35,712 nucleotides of DNA from a virus. A program made the position numbers and the translations under genes. Positions within the stretch are counted from its first letter, which is position 1. Each line of letters begins with the position of its first letter. The notes beneath the pieces were generated by a model. It saw only the letters and a program-made list of their open reading frames with translations, did no database searches and had not been told where the DNA came from. Positions 26,637 through 34,823 of this stretch are shown in pieces. The stretch is from the IMG/VR virus record IMGVR_UViG_3300002144_000101, positions 1-35,712 of that record; one strand, 5' to 3'.

Positions 26637-26684
26637 TAGATATATTTATCTTTTCTAAAACCGAGTATTTTTAAGATATATCTA
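26637..26684. repeat. 9-bp inverted repeat between gp25 and gp6 genes
   Basis: TAGATATAT at 26637-26645 is the exact inverse complement of 26676-26684, separated by 30 bases. The arms are wholly A/T-rich, and one includes part of the GATAAATA late-promoter candidate. It could form a weak RNA stem or be a chance product of AT-rich sequence. Confidence 0.3.
26643..26650 (-). promoter_or_regulatory. Late-promoter candidate GATAAATA before gp6
   Basis: The minus strand reads GATAAATATATC here, sharing GATAAATATATC with the site at 34831. It lies in the 61-base gap after gp25, which ends in tandem TAG codons. Transcription would begin about a dozen bases before the gp6 ATG. This site would give gp6 and the giant gene their own late transcript. 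Confidence 0.55.
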
Positions 26685-27134
26685 CTATACTATTGCGGCT
26701 GTGTTTGTCTGATTGTCAAAAAATAAGTTTAAATCTCCAGCATTATTAAAGGGAGTAACAGCTAATTCTAACTCTACTAAGATGCCACCCTCTCTTGGAT
26801 AAGCCTGTATTCTGTTGACATTGAGTCTTGGATCTTGTGATACAACTCTTTGCAATTCATTTTCAAGTTGTTGTGTGACATCTCGTGTGTTTGGCTCAAA
26901 TACAAAGTCCCAAAGAGTAGTACCATAATTCGGTTGTCCTACTTTCTCGCCTTTTCTAATATTAAGTGCATTAACTAAATCTTGTACAACTAATTCAGCA
27001 TTAGTTAATCTATACTTTTTACCATAGACTAGCGGATTTTTAATTAGGCCGCCGGAGCCGTCAAGGCCTGGAACTTCGTTTACAGTTCTGGGCTTCTCTG
27101 CGTTTATTGATGAAAATCCTACGTATGTTGGCAT
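26685..27134 (-). CDS. 25: Baseplate wedge protein gp25-like, 149 aa
   Basis: gp25 is the small wedge subunit related to TssE of type VI secretion; in T4 it links gp6 to the start of the tail sheath. Residues 52-81 carry the family core DLVNALNIRKGEKVGQPNYG followed by TTLWDFVFEP, with the acidic LWD-F-FEP end. The length fits the family (132 in T4). Downstream strands (INRIQAYP-like, then GGILVELELAVTP) complete the fold. The gene starts 20 bases after the Hint-domain gene, with AGGA 13 bases before the ATG, and is followed by gp6 after tandem stop codons. Confidence 0.95.
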   Translation of the reverse strand: MPTYVGFSSINAEKPRTVNEVPGLDGSGGLIKNPLVYGKKYRLTNAELVVQDLVNALNIRKGEKVGQPNYGTTLWDFVFEPNTRDVTQQLENELQRVVSQDPRLNVNRIQAYPREGGILVELELAVTPFNNAGDLNLFFDNQTNTAAIV

Positions 27135-27154
27135 AATACTATTTATGTCCTATT

Positions 27155-29245
27155 TTATTTCTTTTTATATGTCGTGCCGCCATCGACTGTTGACTTTAAA
27201 CTGTTGTGATGTAGTACGTAAGACCCGTCTTGTTCTCCTGCCCAGAATGCAGTATCACCCGCACCTATCACACTAACAAACATTTCACCAACAGATTCGA
27301 TTGAAACAACTTCGTCCCAGAATTCGATATCATCTTTCATACACAAAATTTCTTTATTCAGTAAGTCTGGCGCATCAATGAATTCTGATTCTTTAGTAAA
27401 GATCGGAGCAGTAGTAGAACATACTAATGAGATGCCCTGTGCTGTCCCTATACGTACACATGGCTGTAAATCTACATTATTGAATACTACTGAGCCAATA
27501 TATGTTTTTAAGTCAGTATCTGCTGTATTAAGCGAGATTCCATATCCTTCTTGTAATTGCCATGCACGTCTAATTGTTCTTCCATTGAATAGTTTGGTCT
27601 CTACTAAAGGTACATAAGTGTCTAAGACTACGCAACCTCCGCCTCCACTGGGAGTAGTCTCCGGCTGCTTGGGTGGTGGCAAAACCGGGCCCATAACTGC
27701 TTCTACTGTGTCTTGTACTGGTATCGTAACTATTATCGGAGTTTCGTCTGGAACAACAACTGGAAGAACAACTGGGGCGACCGAGTCAACAACTGTCGCT
27801 ACAACTGTAGGGCTTAGTCCGTTTCCATAATCAGCAAACTGGAATGTTGTTTCTCCAGATAACACAGACGGAGCTGTTTGTGTCGCAGGAATTATTGCTG
27901 GCGATGATCCTGATGTTCCGGTTAATGTTTGAGACGCAATTAGTGATTCTATTCCTTTTGTGATATCAGCAACATCAGCAACAGGCGGTAATGTAGTTGG
28001 TTGCTCTGCTTTTGTAAGTTCTCTTTCTATTGCTTTTGCTTCTGCAACGATAGCTTCTTCTTCTGCTAGTCCGGACTCCCATACTTGTTTTGCTTGTGCT
28101 ATTCTAACATCGCCCTTAGGATATTGAGCAGTTGCCGCATTAAACGCTTGTCGGGCTACACTTGTTTTTTGTTTCTTTGTATTCAACAATGTCAGTAGTA
28201 CGCCAAGAGCCGATCTTTTCTTCGCAAATCTTTCTATATCAGACACAGAACCAGTTGGGAAAATCTCACCTAACACAGCAGGTCTTGGTATAATAGGATT
28301 ACCTAAGACTGAATTAATTTGACCCGTTATGCCACTTCTGTTAAATGTATTGAATGCGACAGTAGGCAGTTTAATGGTTGATCCGCCACCTGAAGTCAAT
28401 GATGATAATGCAGATTGTAGTTGTGCTTGTATCCCTGGTGGTAACCCTTTTAAGGCGCCAGATGCTAGTCCACCAAGGGCGGCACCACCAGGTATTTTTG
28501 GTAGTGCAAGAGAACCATTGAATGCACTTGTTGCTAAATCAGTAGCGGTCTTCGTTAACGCACCAATGGATTTAGAGACAAGATTTGAAGCGCCTTTAGT
28601 ATTGTTTACAACTGATGATGCTGTTGCTGATCCGCCAGGCAAACTACTCATCCCGGTAGCAACAGCAGACGATGCGGCCGACTGTGCGCCTTGCTGTACT
28701 TGTTTTGCCGCGTTTGCTAATCCCCCTGTTTGTGTTAAACTTGTGGCAGACGAAGACAATGAACTAACTGCGTTTGTTGCGGTGGATACAGCAGATGCTG
28801 TTGCACCAGAAGTTATGTTTGTACTTAAACTTGCAACTCCACCAGTCACGGACGACACTGATCCTGTTAAACTGTTACCAACTGCACCGGCACCTACTGA
28901 ACTCGCACTAACTGAAGATCCTTTGTTTTTTAAATTGTCTAATGCTCCTTTGGGATCCACTTCAGTTGCGGCAATTGCAGTTATTGTTTCTGATTCTTTT
29001 TTTAACTCGGTTAAGTTTTGTGGCACGCCTGCTTCCATTGGCTTAAATGATTTTTTAATTGCATTAAATCCTGCGGCAGAAACACCTCGTGACAAACTTA
29101 ATGAATCTTCGTAACCAGGTACAGTTGAAATAGCAGATAATGACTTTGCTACGCCTCCTGTTGCACCAGTGGTAGTCGATGCTAACTGTGCTGAGGCTCC
29201 ACCTTGTCCGATTTTTTTAAGTACGGCTAATTTGTCGAATGCCAT
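27155..29245 (-). CDS. Low-complexity protein with C-terminal Hint/intein-like domain, 696 aa
   Basis: Residues 1 to about 280 are Ala/Ser/Thr/Gly-rich, without Cys. A charged helical stretch (about 310-430, with EEEAIVAEAKAIERELTKAE) follows, then a Pro-rich linker. After a GGGG turn, residues 538-681 look like a Hint domain: it begins with Cys (CVVLDTYVP) and ends YVLHHN before a Ser, as at intein C-termini. The following tail is 15 residues. The block B position reads CSTTAP, lacking the usual TxxH histidine. Similar C-terminal domains ending LHHN occur in cyanophage structural proteins. The gene overlaps gp5 as TAATG with a very strong AGGGGGAGG. Its place after the spike gene suggests a spike- or hub-associated part; self-cleavage is possible but unproven. 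Confidence 0.8.
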   Translation of the reverse strand: MAFDKLAVLKKIGQGGASAQLASTTTGATGGVAKSLSAISTVPGYEDSLSLSRGVSAAGFNAIKKSFKPMEAGVPQNLTELKKESETITAIAATEVDPKGALDNLKNKGSSVSASSVGAGAVGNSLTGSVSSVTGGVASLSTNITSGATASAVSTATNAVSSLSSSATSLTQTGGLANAAKQVQQGAQSAASSAVATGMSSLPGGSATASSVVNNTKGASNLVSKSIGALTKTATDLATSAFNGSLALPKIPGGAALGGLASGALKGLPPGIQAQLQSALSSLTSGGGSTIKLPTVAFNTFNRSGITGQINSVLGNPIIPRPAVLGEIFPTGSVSDIERFAKKRSALGVLLTLLNTKKQKTSVARQAFNAATAQYPKGDVRIAQAKQVWESGLAEEEAIVAEAKAIERELTKAEQPTTLPPVADVADITKGIESLIASQTLTGTSGSSPAIIPATQTAPSVLSGETTFQFADYGNGLSPTVVATVVDSVAPVVLPVVVPDETPIIVTIPVQDTVEAVMGPVLPPPKQPETTPSGGGGCVVLDTYVPLVETKLFNGRTIRRAWQLQEGYGISLNTADTDLKTYIGSVVFNNVDLQPCVRIGTAQGISLVCSTTAPIFTKESEFIDAPDLLNKEILCMKDDIEFWDEVVSIESVGEMFVSVIGAGDTAFWAGEQDGSYVLHHNSLKSTVDGGTTYKKK
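27203..27634 (-). other. Hint/BIL-like domain within the 696-aa protein
   Basis: This segment encodes residues 538-681, 144 residues from the Cys1-like codon (TGC at 27634) to the terminal His-Asn (AAC at 27205), followed by Ser. The size is that of a mini-intein or bacterial intein-like domain without a homing endonuclease. No endonuclease insertion is seen. The block B histidine is replaced (TTAP). Confidence 0.6.
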
Positions 29246-31314
29246 TATGCACCTCCCCCTGGCCTTAGTACATTTAATGTATTAGTCGCTGACTCTTTTA
29301 GATTAGAGCCTGCTGAAGCTCCAGCGTTGACAACTCCTGCTAACGAGTTTGGTGCTTCTTTACCTGTAATTGCCCCTGAATTTGTTAGTATTGTTTGTGA
29401 TTTCTGTAAGACGTTTGTAACACCGTGTGCTTGTGCTGTATTTGATGCTACTAATGTATCAAGTGATTTTGCACCAAACTTTCCAGTAAAAGCTGAACTC
29501 GGCATTGCTTGTGATGCTGTTTTTCCAGCACTAATCAAATTGTTAACCATTGTTTCAGAACCAGGTTTCAAAATTCCGGCTTGTGATAACTGACTTGGGG
29601 TTTGACCGAATGCTCCAACCGTAACACTTTTTGCGCCAGTAATAGCATCGGATACAATCGATGTTCCTGTTACTCCGGCGGCCGCTCCTGAGCCAGATGC
29701 GACATCTGTTGCTATTCCAGCAAGTAAGGTAGTTGTCGTGTTCTTGTCTAGTGATTTACTTGCAGACGATACTTCTGGCACCGATGCTGTTGTTGCGTTA
29801 GATACTCCGACTGGATCGCTTTCAGCACCTTGAATATTTGCCGCAGTCAAGTTGTCACTTGGTACAGCAGGCAATGCATCAGCTCCATCTAAATTAATTT
29901 CAACATCAACTCCCTGGCCAGCCGCTAACCACGGTGCATGAGCCGGAGCCCTTGATGTGATACTTAGTAATTTGCCGGGTGCCGCCGACCACCCTGTTTG
30001 TTTATCAAACAATGTTTCTGGGTGTGCTGTTATATCTATTGGCTCAACTACGACAGGCGTTGTCGGGCTTGATCCAGAATTTAATTGAACTTTGCTACCT
30101 TCAATAAACGTTTCTCCCGCACTTTTAACAGAGGCCGGACCTGTAGATTCTATTGATGCGGCTCCATCGGCCTTGACTAATACATTAGCAAGAGAGTACA
30201 ATTTGTAGTCCGCGCCAACTCGGTGAGTTGTTTCTTTTTCTGAATTAAAATGTAAGTTTTCAGTAGCATTGATATTAATATCTTTGCCATGAATATTTAA
30301 ATTATTATCTGCATGTAGATTTAAGTCACCTTGTGTTCGTAGATTAATAGAATTAGACCCATAGATATCAACTGTTCCTTCTTTGCCTAATTCTATATAC
30401 GATTGTCCGTTAGAATGCAAGATCATCAATACTTGACCGTCATCACTCATTAGAATTTGATGGCCTAACGCAGTTCTGAATCTAATTAATTGATCTCGTC
30501 CTATGATGTCTCCATCATCCATAACGATTGAATGTCCACCACGTCTAGCAACAACTTGCAATGTTTCTGGCTTGTCTGGGTTTAGATTTTGTGCAATGTC
30601 TTCGTCTGTAAAGCCACCTGAGTAGATAGGTCTTCCTGGACTGCTTACACCCCAGCCTACTCTACTTGCTGATTCTCTTGTTGCACTAGAGCCGATCGGT
30701 CCTCTAATCCTATCTCGTAATATACCCTGCTGTTGCATCATGGCCGCTGTGTAACTATGAACTGGCTTAGGGGCAGTTAAGTAATTTACTCCGTCTGCAA
30801 CGGATTTGTCGTTTGTGTTGATACTCGCTACAGGTAGTACAGTTGCACCACCATAAGATTGTGCCTCGCCTTCGTTTAGAACAATATTATCTGAGGAACC
30901 AATTGCAGGCACCATATTTAAGTATTCAGGTCTAGCAACCATACCAAGATAGAAGCCATAGTTAGGATCGCCGTTGACAAAAACAACAAGCACTTCTGAT
31001 CCTATATCAGGAGGAGAGTTCCATTGTCCGTATGCACTTGGGTTAGATTCATACTTACCTAGATCCTTGTTGCCTGCTGTTCCGGCGACAGAACCAAAGA
31101 AACTACTAAGTCTATTAACAGTTATCCAAGACCCACTATCTTGTGCATCTTGCCTTAAAGAATTACTAGGAAATACGTCAAGTCTGCCTGCATTCGTAGG
31201 GTCAATATTACTCATCACAGTACATAGCAATGCGGTCTCAATGACTGCCGCTTGGCCTGCACCGGGTTTGCTCCTTTTTAATTGCCCTTTAGGTTTGTAT
31301 ACGTTACGTGGCAT
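29245..31314 (-). CDS. 5: Baseplate spike gp5-like protein without lysozyme domain, 689 aa
   Basis: This is the central puncturing spike, analogous to T4 gp5 and VgrG. Residues about 25-130 form an OB-fold (VMSNIDPTNAGRLDVF to PPDIGSEVLVVFVNGDPNYG, then FYLGMVARPEY). Residues about 279-410 form the spike beta-helix, with short strand repeats such as GTVDIYGSNSINLRTQGDLN and NIHGKDININATENLHF. Between them, where T4 gp5 has lysozyme, there is no lysozyme catalytic motif. A segment near 440-470 (ITSRAPAHAPWLAAGQGVDV) is seen in cyanophage gp5 proteins. The last 200 residues are Ala/Ser/Thr-rich, like the next protein's N-terminus. It is coupled to the hub gene upstream by TAATG, with GGGGAG. 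Confidence 0.9.
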   Translation of the reverse strand: MPRNVYKPKGQLKRSKPGAGQAAVIETALLCTVMSNIDPTNAGRLDVFPSNSLRQDAQDSGSWITVNRLSSFFGSVAGTAGNKDLGKYESNPSAYGQWNSPPDIGSEVLVVFVNGDPNYGFYLGMVARPEYLNMVPAIGSSDNIVLNEGEAQSYGGATVLPVASINTNDKSVADGVNYLTAPKPVHSYTAAMMQQQGILRDRIRGPIGSSATRESASRVGWGVSSPGRPIYSGGFTDEDIAQNLNPDKPETLQVVARRGGHSIVMDDGDIIGRDQLIRFRTALGHQILMSDDGQVLMILHSNGQSYIELGKEGTVDIYGSNSINLRTQGDLNLHADNNLNIHGKDININATENLHFNSEKETTHRVGADYKLYSLANVLVKADGAASIESTGPASVKSAGETFIEGSKVQLNSGSSPTTPVVVEPIDITAHPETLFDKQTGWSAAPGKLLSITSRAPAHAPWLAAGQGVDVEINLDGADALPAVPSDNLTAANIQGAESDPVGVSNATTASVPEVSSASKSLDKNTTTTLLAGIATDVASGSGAAAGVTGTSIVSDAITGAKSVTVGAFGQTPSQLSQAGILKPGSETMVNNLISAGKTASQAMPSSAFTGKFGAKSLDTLVASNTAQAHGVTNVLQKSQTILTNSGAITGKEAPNSLAGVVNAGASAGSNLKESATNTLNVLRPGGGA

Positions 31315-33635
31315 TAGTCTCCCCTACCATCTTCATCAATCGTTACTGTGCCTGACGGATTGTTATCATCGTCTGCTGTTCCACTACCGGACAAACCATT
31401 TGTTACCTGAACTGCGGCCGCTGTCGGCTGGCCAGGTTCCGGGAGCATGCCTTGGCTGCCAACAGTTGCATCGGCGCCGGTGATAGTAGGAGTTACAATT
31501 GGGTCCTCCTGTTTTTCTCTATTGTCGCCGGCTGCGGTCTTGGCACTGTCAGAGTTAGGGAATGTATTAATAACCAACTCTAAATTTTGTGTAAACGTTC
31601 CGCTTTTAAAATTGCTTTTAATGATAGTGACTTGATAACTCACGCCTTCAACTATATCAGCAATATTTTCTGGATACTCCCAAAACAATATATTATCGTT
31701 TAAGTCTAGTACACCAGTGCCTTCATCATAGTCTACTGCTTCTTTAAAGTTAATCTCTATAAACACTTGCCCGCCATTGGCATTTACATTGAAACCAGTT
31801 GTCCCATAAAATCTATTATATACATCTTCTATACTACTAGTTTGATCTTGCACAATAAAATCAGGGTCACCTAAAATTGTAATTTGTGCCTTGCCATAAT
31901 CGGCAGGACTGTATAAACTAGTAGTGTAAGCATTTTGTGCTTCATTGCCTTTGCCGAGTTTTCCTAGTTTAGGACCGTCTTGATATTGTCCTGCTTGACT
32001 AGCAACATCAGTGTCGCCACCTGTCGCCACAGTAGCATCATTTTTTGCGTTGGCTTCGGCTATTGTTTGTCCTAACACTACATTATAATATAGGTTGTCT
32101 AATTGTTGTTCATATTTTAATACTTCAGAGTTTTTTCCTGTGTACCAATAATCATATCGTTTGTGTGGTCCGTAATAATTCATACCTGGGTTTACATAAT
32201 CTGAGGTTATAACAGGGGTTTGATATGTTTCAAACACATATTTTGTGTGGTATGACCAGTCTGCTCTTATTGGATCCCATACTGCTTTAGATAATTCTGC
32301 TGTCACATGGTACCACCCTACTGCGGCTTGACCGCCTGGCGGGTTCCCTTTGTTATCTTTTTTGTCTTTGTCTGGAGTAAGTGATGTGGTATACAAAGTT
32401 GTCATGGCGTCACGTAAATATGTACTTTGTTTAACCAGATCGTCAAATATTTCTAATAGTGCTGAATCAGTGGCGTAAGTGATTAAACGTTTAGTGCTGT
32501 CAGGAACAGATTTAACTTCTGTTGCAATTGTTGCGTCTTGTGAGTTCTTTGCGTTTGTTCCCTTCCATTTAAATTTGTCAACATCTTCTGGTGTGACTAG
32601 TTTTGCCGTTTTTAATCTGTCAGCACCTTCCCCAATAAACACAGCCTCAAACGTATTTGGATTTGAAAGTATTGCGTTATCTTTGAGTATTTGTTGCTGA
32701 TTATTTAATTGTTTCGTTAAATCAGCCATTGCTTCTTCAATAGTTTCTGCTGTAATTCTTATGTCAAACGGAATTCTGCCTCGTTTGACACCAAAAGACA
32801 TTGTGGGTGCGATTGCCCTAGCTTCGACTTTGTAAGTAACAATTTTACCATCAATTTTAAAATCGATACCAGAGATCATTATGTCATGGTATGTTTGAAA
32901 CAACGAATTTCCCTTTGACCCAGACGTATCTATTAGAGTATCATCAATCTTCATATCACCGGATACAGGGGTACCATTAATATCATAGCCGAGAAAAGCA
33001 ACACCCAAGATGAAAAATTGCTTAGACGGATTACGTAATGTTCCTTTAGAATAACCAAGATCGGAAGAGTATGCTTGTAGTGCTTCTGATGCATCTTTTA
33101 ATTTAGTAATGAACGAAAATCCATATGGTTCAGTGATAGTGAATGACAGTTCTGCTATGTTTGTTGCTGTGCCGTCCGCTTGGCCTGAAACCATTTGAGA
33201 GATTTCTAAGTTATCTATGTAATAATCAAACTCAAACCCTGGTGCTCGTCGGGAGTTGTTGTTATTTACGCCTCCGCTCTGTGCTACAAGAAGTGCGCCG
33301 CCTGCACCATCTGTTTGTAATGCTTCGACATTAGTTCTTCCTGATGCGGTGAATGCATCGTATGCATCTGGTGTAATCATATACAAACTTACTTGATAGT
33401 TATATGATGCGAGTGATGCTAACGGATTCTTTAATCGTCTACCCGGGGCAGATGCTGAACCTGTGTTAGCATTAGATTGTGCGTTACCAGAGCCACCAAT
33501 GTTTTTTGATGCTGTTGTATTAGTCCCGGCAGTTTGATCAACTGTGCCTTGTTGAGCCGTGTTTAATGGAGACCCAGGGTTACTTCCTGCACTTAGGCTG
33601 CCATCATCATTTACTTGATTTTGATTTACTGGCAT
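31314..33635 (-). CDS. Baseplate hub-like structural protein, 773 aa
   Basis: A 773-residue protein directly upstream of the spike gene. The N-terminal 65 residues are disordered and Asn/Ser/Gly-rich. The region NPLASLASYNYQVSLYMITP (about 69-88) begins the folded part, followed by beta strands (FEFDYYIDNLEISQMVSG, then TEPYGFSFITKL). A C-terminal domain at about 577-692 has YGKAQITILGDPDFI and VSYQVTIIKSNFKSGTFTQN, then LELVIN. That layout is typical of hub proteins of the gp27/gpD/XkdQ class, where a value-at-a-position strand is followed by a G-x-F-T-x-x-L-E-L end. The tail is acidic and Gly/Pro-rich. The TAATG start has AGGA 8 bases upstream. I infer a hub, the platform for the gp5 spike, from this domain and its neighbours; homology to T4 gp27 is not shown. 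Confidence 0.72.
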   Translation of the reverse strand: MPVNQNQVNDDGSLSAGSNPGSPLNTAQQGTVDQTAGTNTTASKNIGGSGNAQSNANTGSASAPGRRLKNPLASLASYNYQVSLYMITPDAYDAFTASGRTNVEALQTDGAGGALLVAQSGGVNNNNSRRAPGFEFDYYIDNLEISQMVSGQADGTATNIAELSFTITEPYGFSFITKLKDASEALQAYSSDLGYSKGTLRNPSKQFFILGVAFLGYDINGTPVSGDMKIDDTLIDTSGSKGNSLFQTYHDIMISGIDFKIDGKIVTYKVEARAIAPTMSFGVKRGRIPFDIRITAETIEEAMADLTKQLNNQQQILKDNAILSNPNTFEAVFIGEGADRLKTAKLVTPEDVDKFKWKGTNAKNSQDATIATEVKSVPDSTKRLITYATDSALLEIFDDLVKQSTYLRDAMTTLYTTSLTPDKDKKDNKGNPPGGQAAVGWYHVTAELSKAVWDPIRADWSYHTKYVFETYQTPVITSDYVNPGMNYYGPHKRYDYWYTGKNSEVLKYEQQLDNLYYNVVLGQTIAEANAKNDATVATGGDTDVASQAGQYQDGPKLGKLGKGNEAQNAYTTSLYSPADYGKAQITILGDPDFIVQDQTSSIEDVYNRFYGTTGFNVNANGGQVFIEINFKEAVDYDEGTGVLDLNDNILFWEYPENIADIVEGVSYQVTIIKSNFKSGTFTQNLELVINTFPNSDSAKTAAGDNREKQEDPIVTPTITGADATVGSQGMLPEPGQPTAAAVQVTNGLSGSGTADDDNNPSGTVTIDEDGRGD

Positions 33636-33949
33636 TATATTCCTAGTACTCTACGCAATGTATCCAGGCGAGGTATAAAAATCTTTGTATTAGTTGTGAA
33701 ATTAAAATAAGGATCAGGTCCCAATTGATTGGGGTTTCTAGCCGCAAATACCCACCACAACTTAGGGTCATTATACAAATCATTTGCTAATATATCAGGT
33801 CTGAATTCATACTTCGCTGTAATAATAAACTCAACATCTGATGTATCCCTAGGAATAGGTCTATTAACCATCACATCTAGGAATTGTTTATTAAAAACAC
33901 CTGTTTGAAAATAAGGACTTGTTCTGGGATATATACCGTTGTTAGCCAT
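33635..33949 (-). CDS. 53: Baseplate wedge protein gp53-like, 104 aa
   Basis: gp53 is a wedge subunit that joins adjacent wedges in the T4 baseplate. The family core is clear at residues 47-83: YEFRPDILANDLYNDPKLWW, then VFAARNPNQLGPDP. The protein is shorter than T4 gp53 (196 aa), ending soon after the core in IFIPRLDTLRRVLGI. The start chosen is ATG at 33949, which overlaps the upstream stop as TAATG like the next three genes; a TTG two codons upstream (33955) also keeps the frame open but is less likely. It lies between the 256-aa protein and the hub. Confidence 0.92.
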   Translation of the reverse strand: MANNGIYPRTSPYFQTGVFNKQFLDVMVNRPIPRDTSDVEFIITAKYEFRPDILANDLYNDPKLWWVFAARNPNQLGPDPYFNFTTNTKIFIPRLDTLRRVLGI

Positions 33950-34719
33950 TACCAAATACCCCCACCAGTACGTTTATTGCCTTGATTTAATCTTCCTTGA
34001 GCATACTCTCTAAGACTAAAGTTGCTACTAATTTCATTTCTGCTAACAATCGGAATACATTGAATCGACATTGTTATTTTTGTAGGTACAAATGTACTTT
34101 CAGTTGATTGTGCTGTTCTAAAGGTTGGTCCTGGGGACGTACCACCTGGGGCAATTTGTCCGCCTACTAAATTTTGTGGAGCACTAGAGTTGTCATCTAC
34201 TGTATTTGTTGCTCTTATGTAGTCAACATCGTTTGGCAAGTTATAAGTAAAGTTTGTTATTGCTAACGGGTGTCCTTCAAACTGAAATGCTCCCATACCA
34301 TATAAGAACGCTAACGGGGGAGGAGTTCCATTCTTTGGATTCTCGTCTTGTCCATAAAACATTTTAGTCATTGATCTGAAGAAGTGAATACATGCTAGTA
34401 GATAATTTGCTTCTTTCGTGTCTTGTGCTGTGAAAGTACAGCCAATCATTACTGTATCGACTGAACTACTTGTGTATTGATTTATTTTAAAATTCGAATG
34501 CGTAGGTGATGTGCTATCATACGTTGCCGCATAAGTGACGTTAACAGTAGGCGTATACGGAAATATAACTCCATCTGTATCTATCAGCGGGGCTAAAATG
34601 CCAGCCCCAGCAGGATTTTTATACAAATATTCTGACTGTGGACCCAAACTAAGTCTGACTCTCCAATCTTTGCCTTGTGGCACTGCTAATTCTGCTGACG
34701 TAGGGTTAGATACATTCAT
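33949..34719 (-). CDS. Tail-tube cap/baseplate-like structural protein, 256 aa
   Basis: A 256-residue protein that begins the baseplate unit. Visible motifs are KDWRVRLSLG (17-26), VIFPYTPTVNVTYAATYD (51-68), THSNFKINQY, then YLLACIHFFRSMTKMFYG (about 105-122), GTPPPLAFLYGMGAFQFEG, and NLPNDVDYI. This pattern is shared by structural proteins of marine T4-like phages located beside gp53. A role like T4 gp48/gp54 (tube cap at the hub top) is possible from position, but I cannot show homology. The start is well supported: GGAGG 6 bases upstream, and the ATG overlaps the stop of the tiny leader ORF as ATGA. Confidence 0.75.
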   Translation of the reverse strand: MNVSNPTSAELAVPQGKDWRVRLSLGPQSEYLYKNPAGAGILAPLIDTDGVIFPYTPTVNVTYAATYDSTSPTHSNFKINQYTSSSVDTVMIGCTFTAQDTKEANYLLACIHFFRSMTKMFYGQDENPKNGTPPPLAFLYGMGAFQFEGHPLAITNFTYNLPNDVDYIRATNTVDDNSSAPQNLVGGQIAPGGTSPGPTFRTAQSTESTFVPTKITMSIQCIPIVSRNEISSNFSLREYAQGRLNQGNKRTGGGIW

Positions 34720-34757
34720 TCTGTGCCTCCGCCATCCGGATACTGTTGTGTCGGCAT
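34716..34757 (-). CDS. Tiny leader ORF 2, 13 aa
   Basis: Thirteen codons (MPTQQYPDGGGTE) with AGAGGA seven bases before the ATG. Its start overlaps the stop of leader ORF 1 as TAATG, and its TGA overlaps the ATG of the 256-aa gene as ATGA. Codons encoding the GGG part also form the ribosome-binding site of the 256-aa gene. It may be a coupling peptide; coding use is unproven. Confidence 0.4.
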   Translation of the reverse strand: MPTQQYPDGGGTE

Positions 34758-34789
34758 TATGTGTTCCTCTTGATGTTTATCATAGCCAT
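34757..34789 (-). CDS. Tiny leader ORF 1, 10 aa
   Basis: Ten codons (MAMINIKRNT) with AAGGGA four bases before the ATG, lying downstream of the GATAAATA candidate at 34831. The stop codon overlaps the start of leader ORF 2. No homolog is known to me; the case rests on ribosome-binding sites and overlapping stop/start codons. Confidence 0.35.
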   Translation of the reverse strand: MAMINIKRNT

Positions 34790-34800
34790 ATTTTCCCTTG

Positions 34801-34808
34801 TATAAATA
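34801..34808 (+). promoter_or_regulatory. Perfect T4-type late promoter octamer TATAAATA (plus strand)
   Basis: The plus strand reads TATAAATA, an exact T4 late consensus, 109 bases between the element and the sigma-factor ATG. It could give late, self-reinforced expression of the gp55-like gene. It faces the minus-strand GATAAATA at 34831-34824, so the two transcripts would cross. Confidence 0.45.
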
Positions 34809-34823
34809 GCAGTCTACATGATA

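Noticed and set aside
27140-27147. CATAAATA on the minus strand before gp25, a one-mismatch late promoter
   Set aside because: It sits only 5 bases before the gp25 ATG, so transcription would begin at or inside the gene and exclude the AGGA site.
28329-29114. A 261-codon plus-strand open frame opposite the 696-aa gene
   Set aside because: It is antisense to the Ala/Ser/Thr-rich part, where codon bias keeps the opposite strand open. It has no domain pattern and no place in the tightly coupled minus-strand operon.
29245-31314. A T4-like lysozyme domain in gp5
   Set aside because: No lysozyme-type Glu/Asp/Thr catalytic pattern is visible between the OB fold and the beta-helix.
30974-31483. A 169-codon plus-strand open frame across the gp5/hub junction
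   Set aside because: It is antisense to two well-supported coupled genes, has no clear ribosome-binding site and resembles no known protein.
33950-33955. TTG at 33955 as the start of gp53
   Set aside because: The ATG at 33949 gives the same TAATG overlap seen at the next three gene junctions and loses only two residues.
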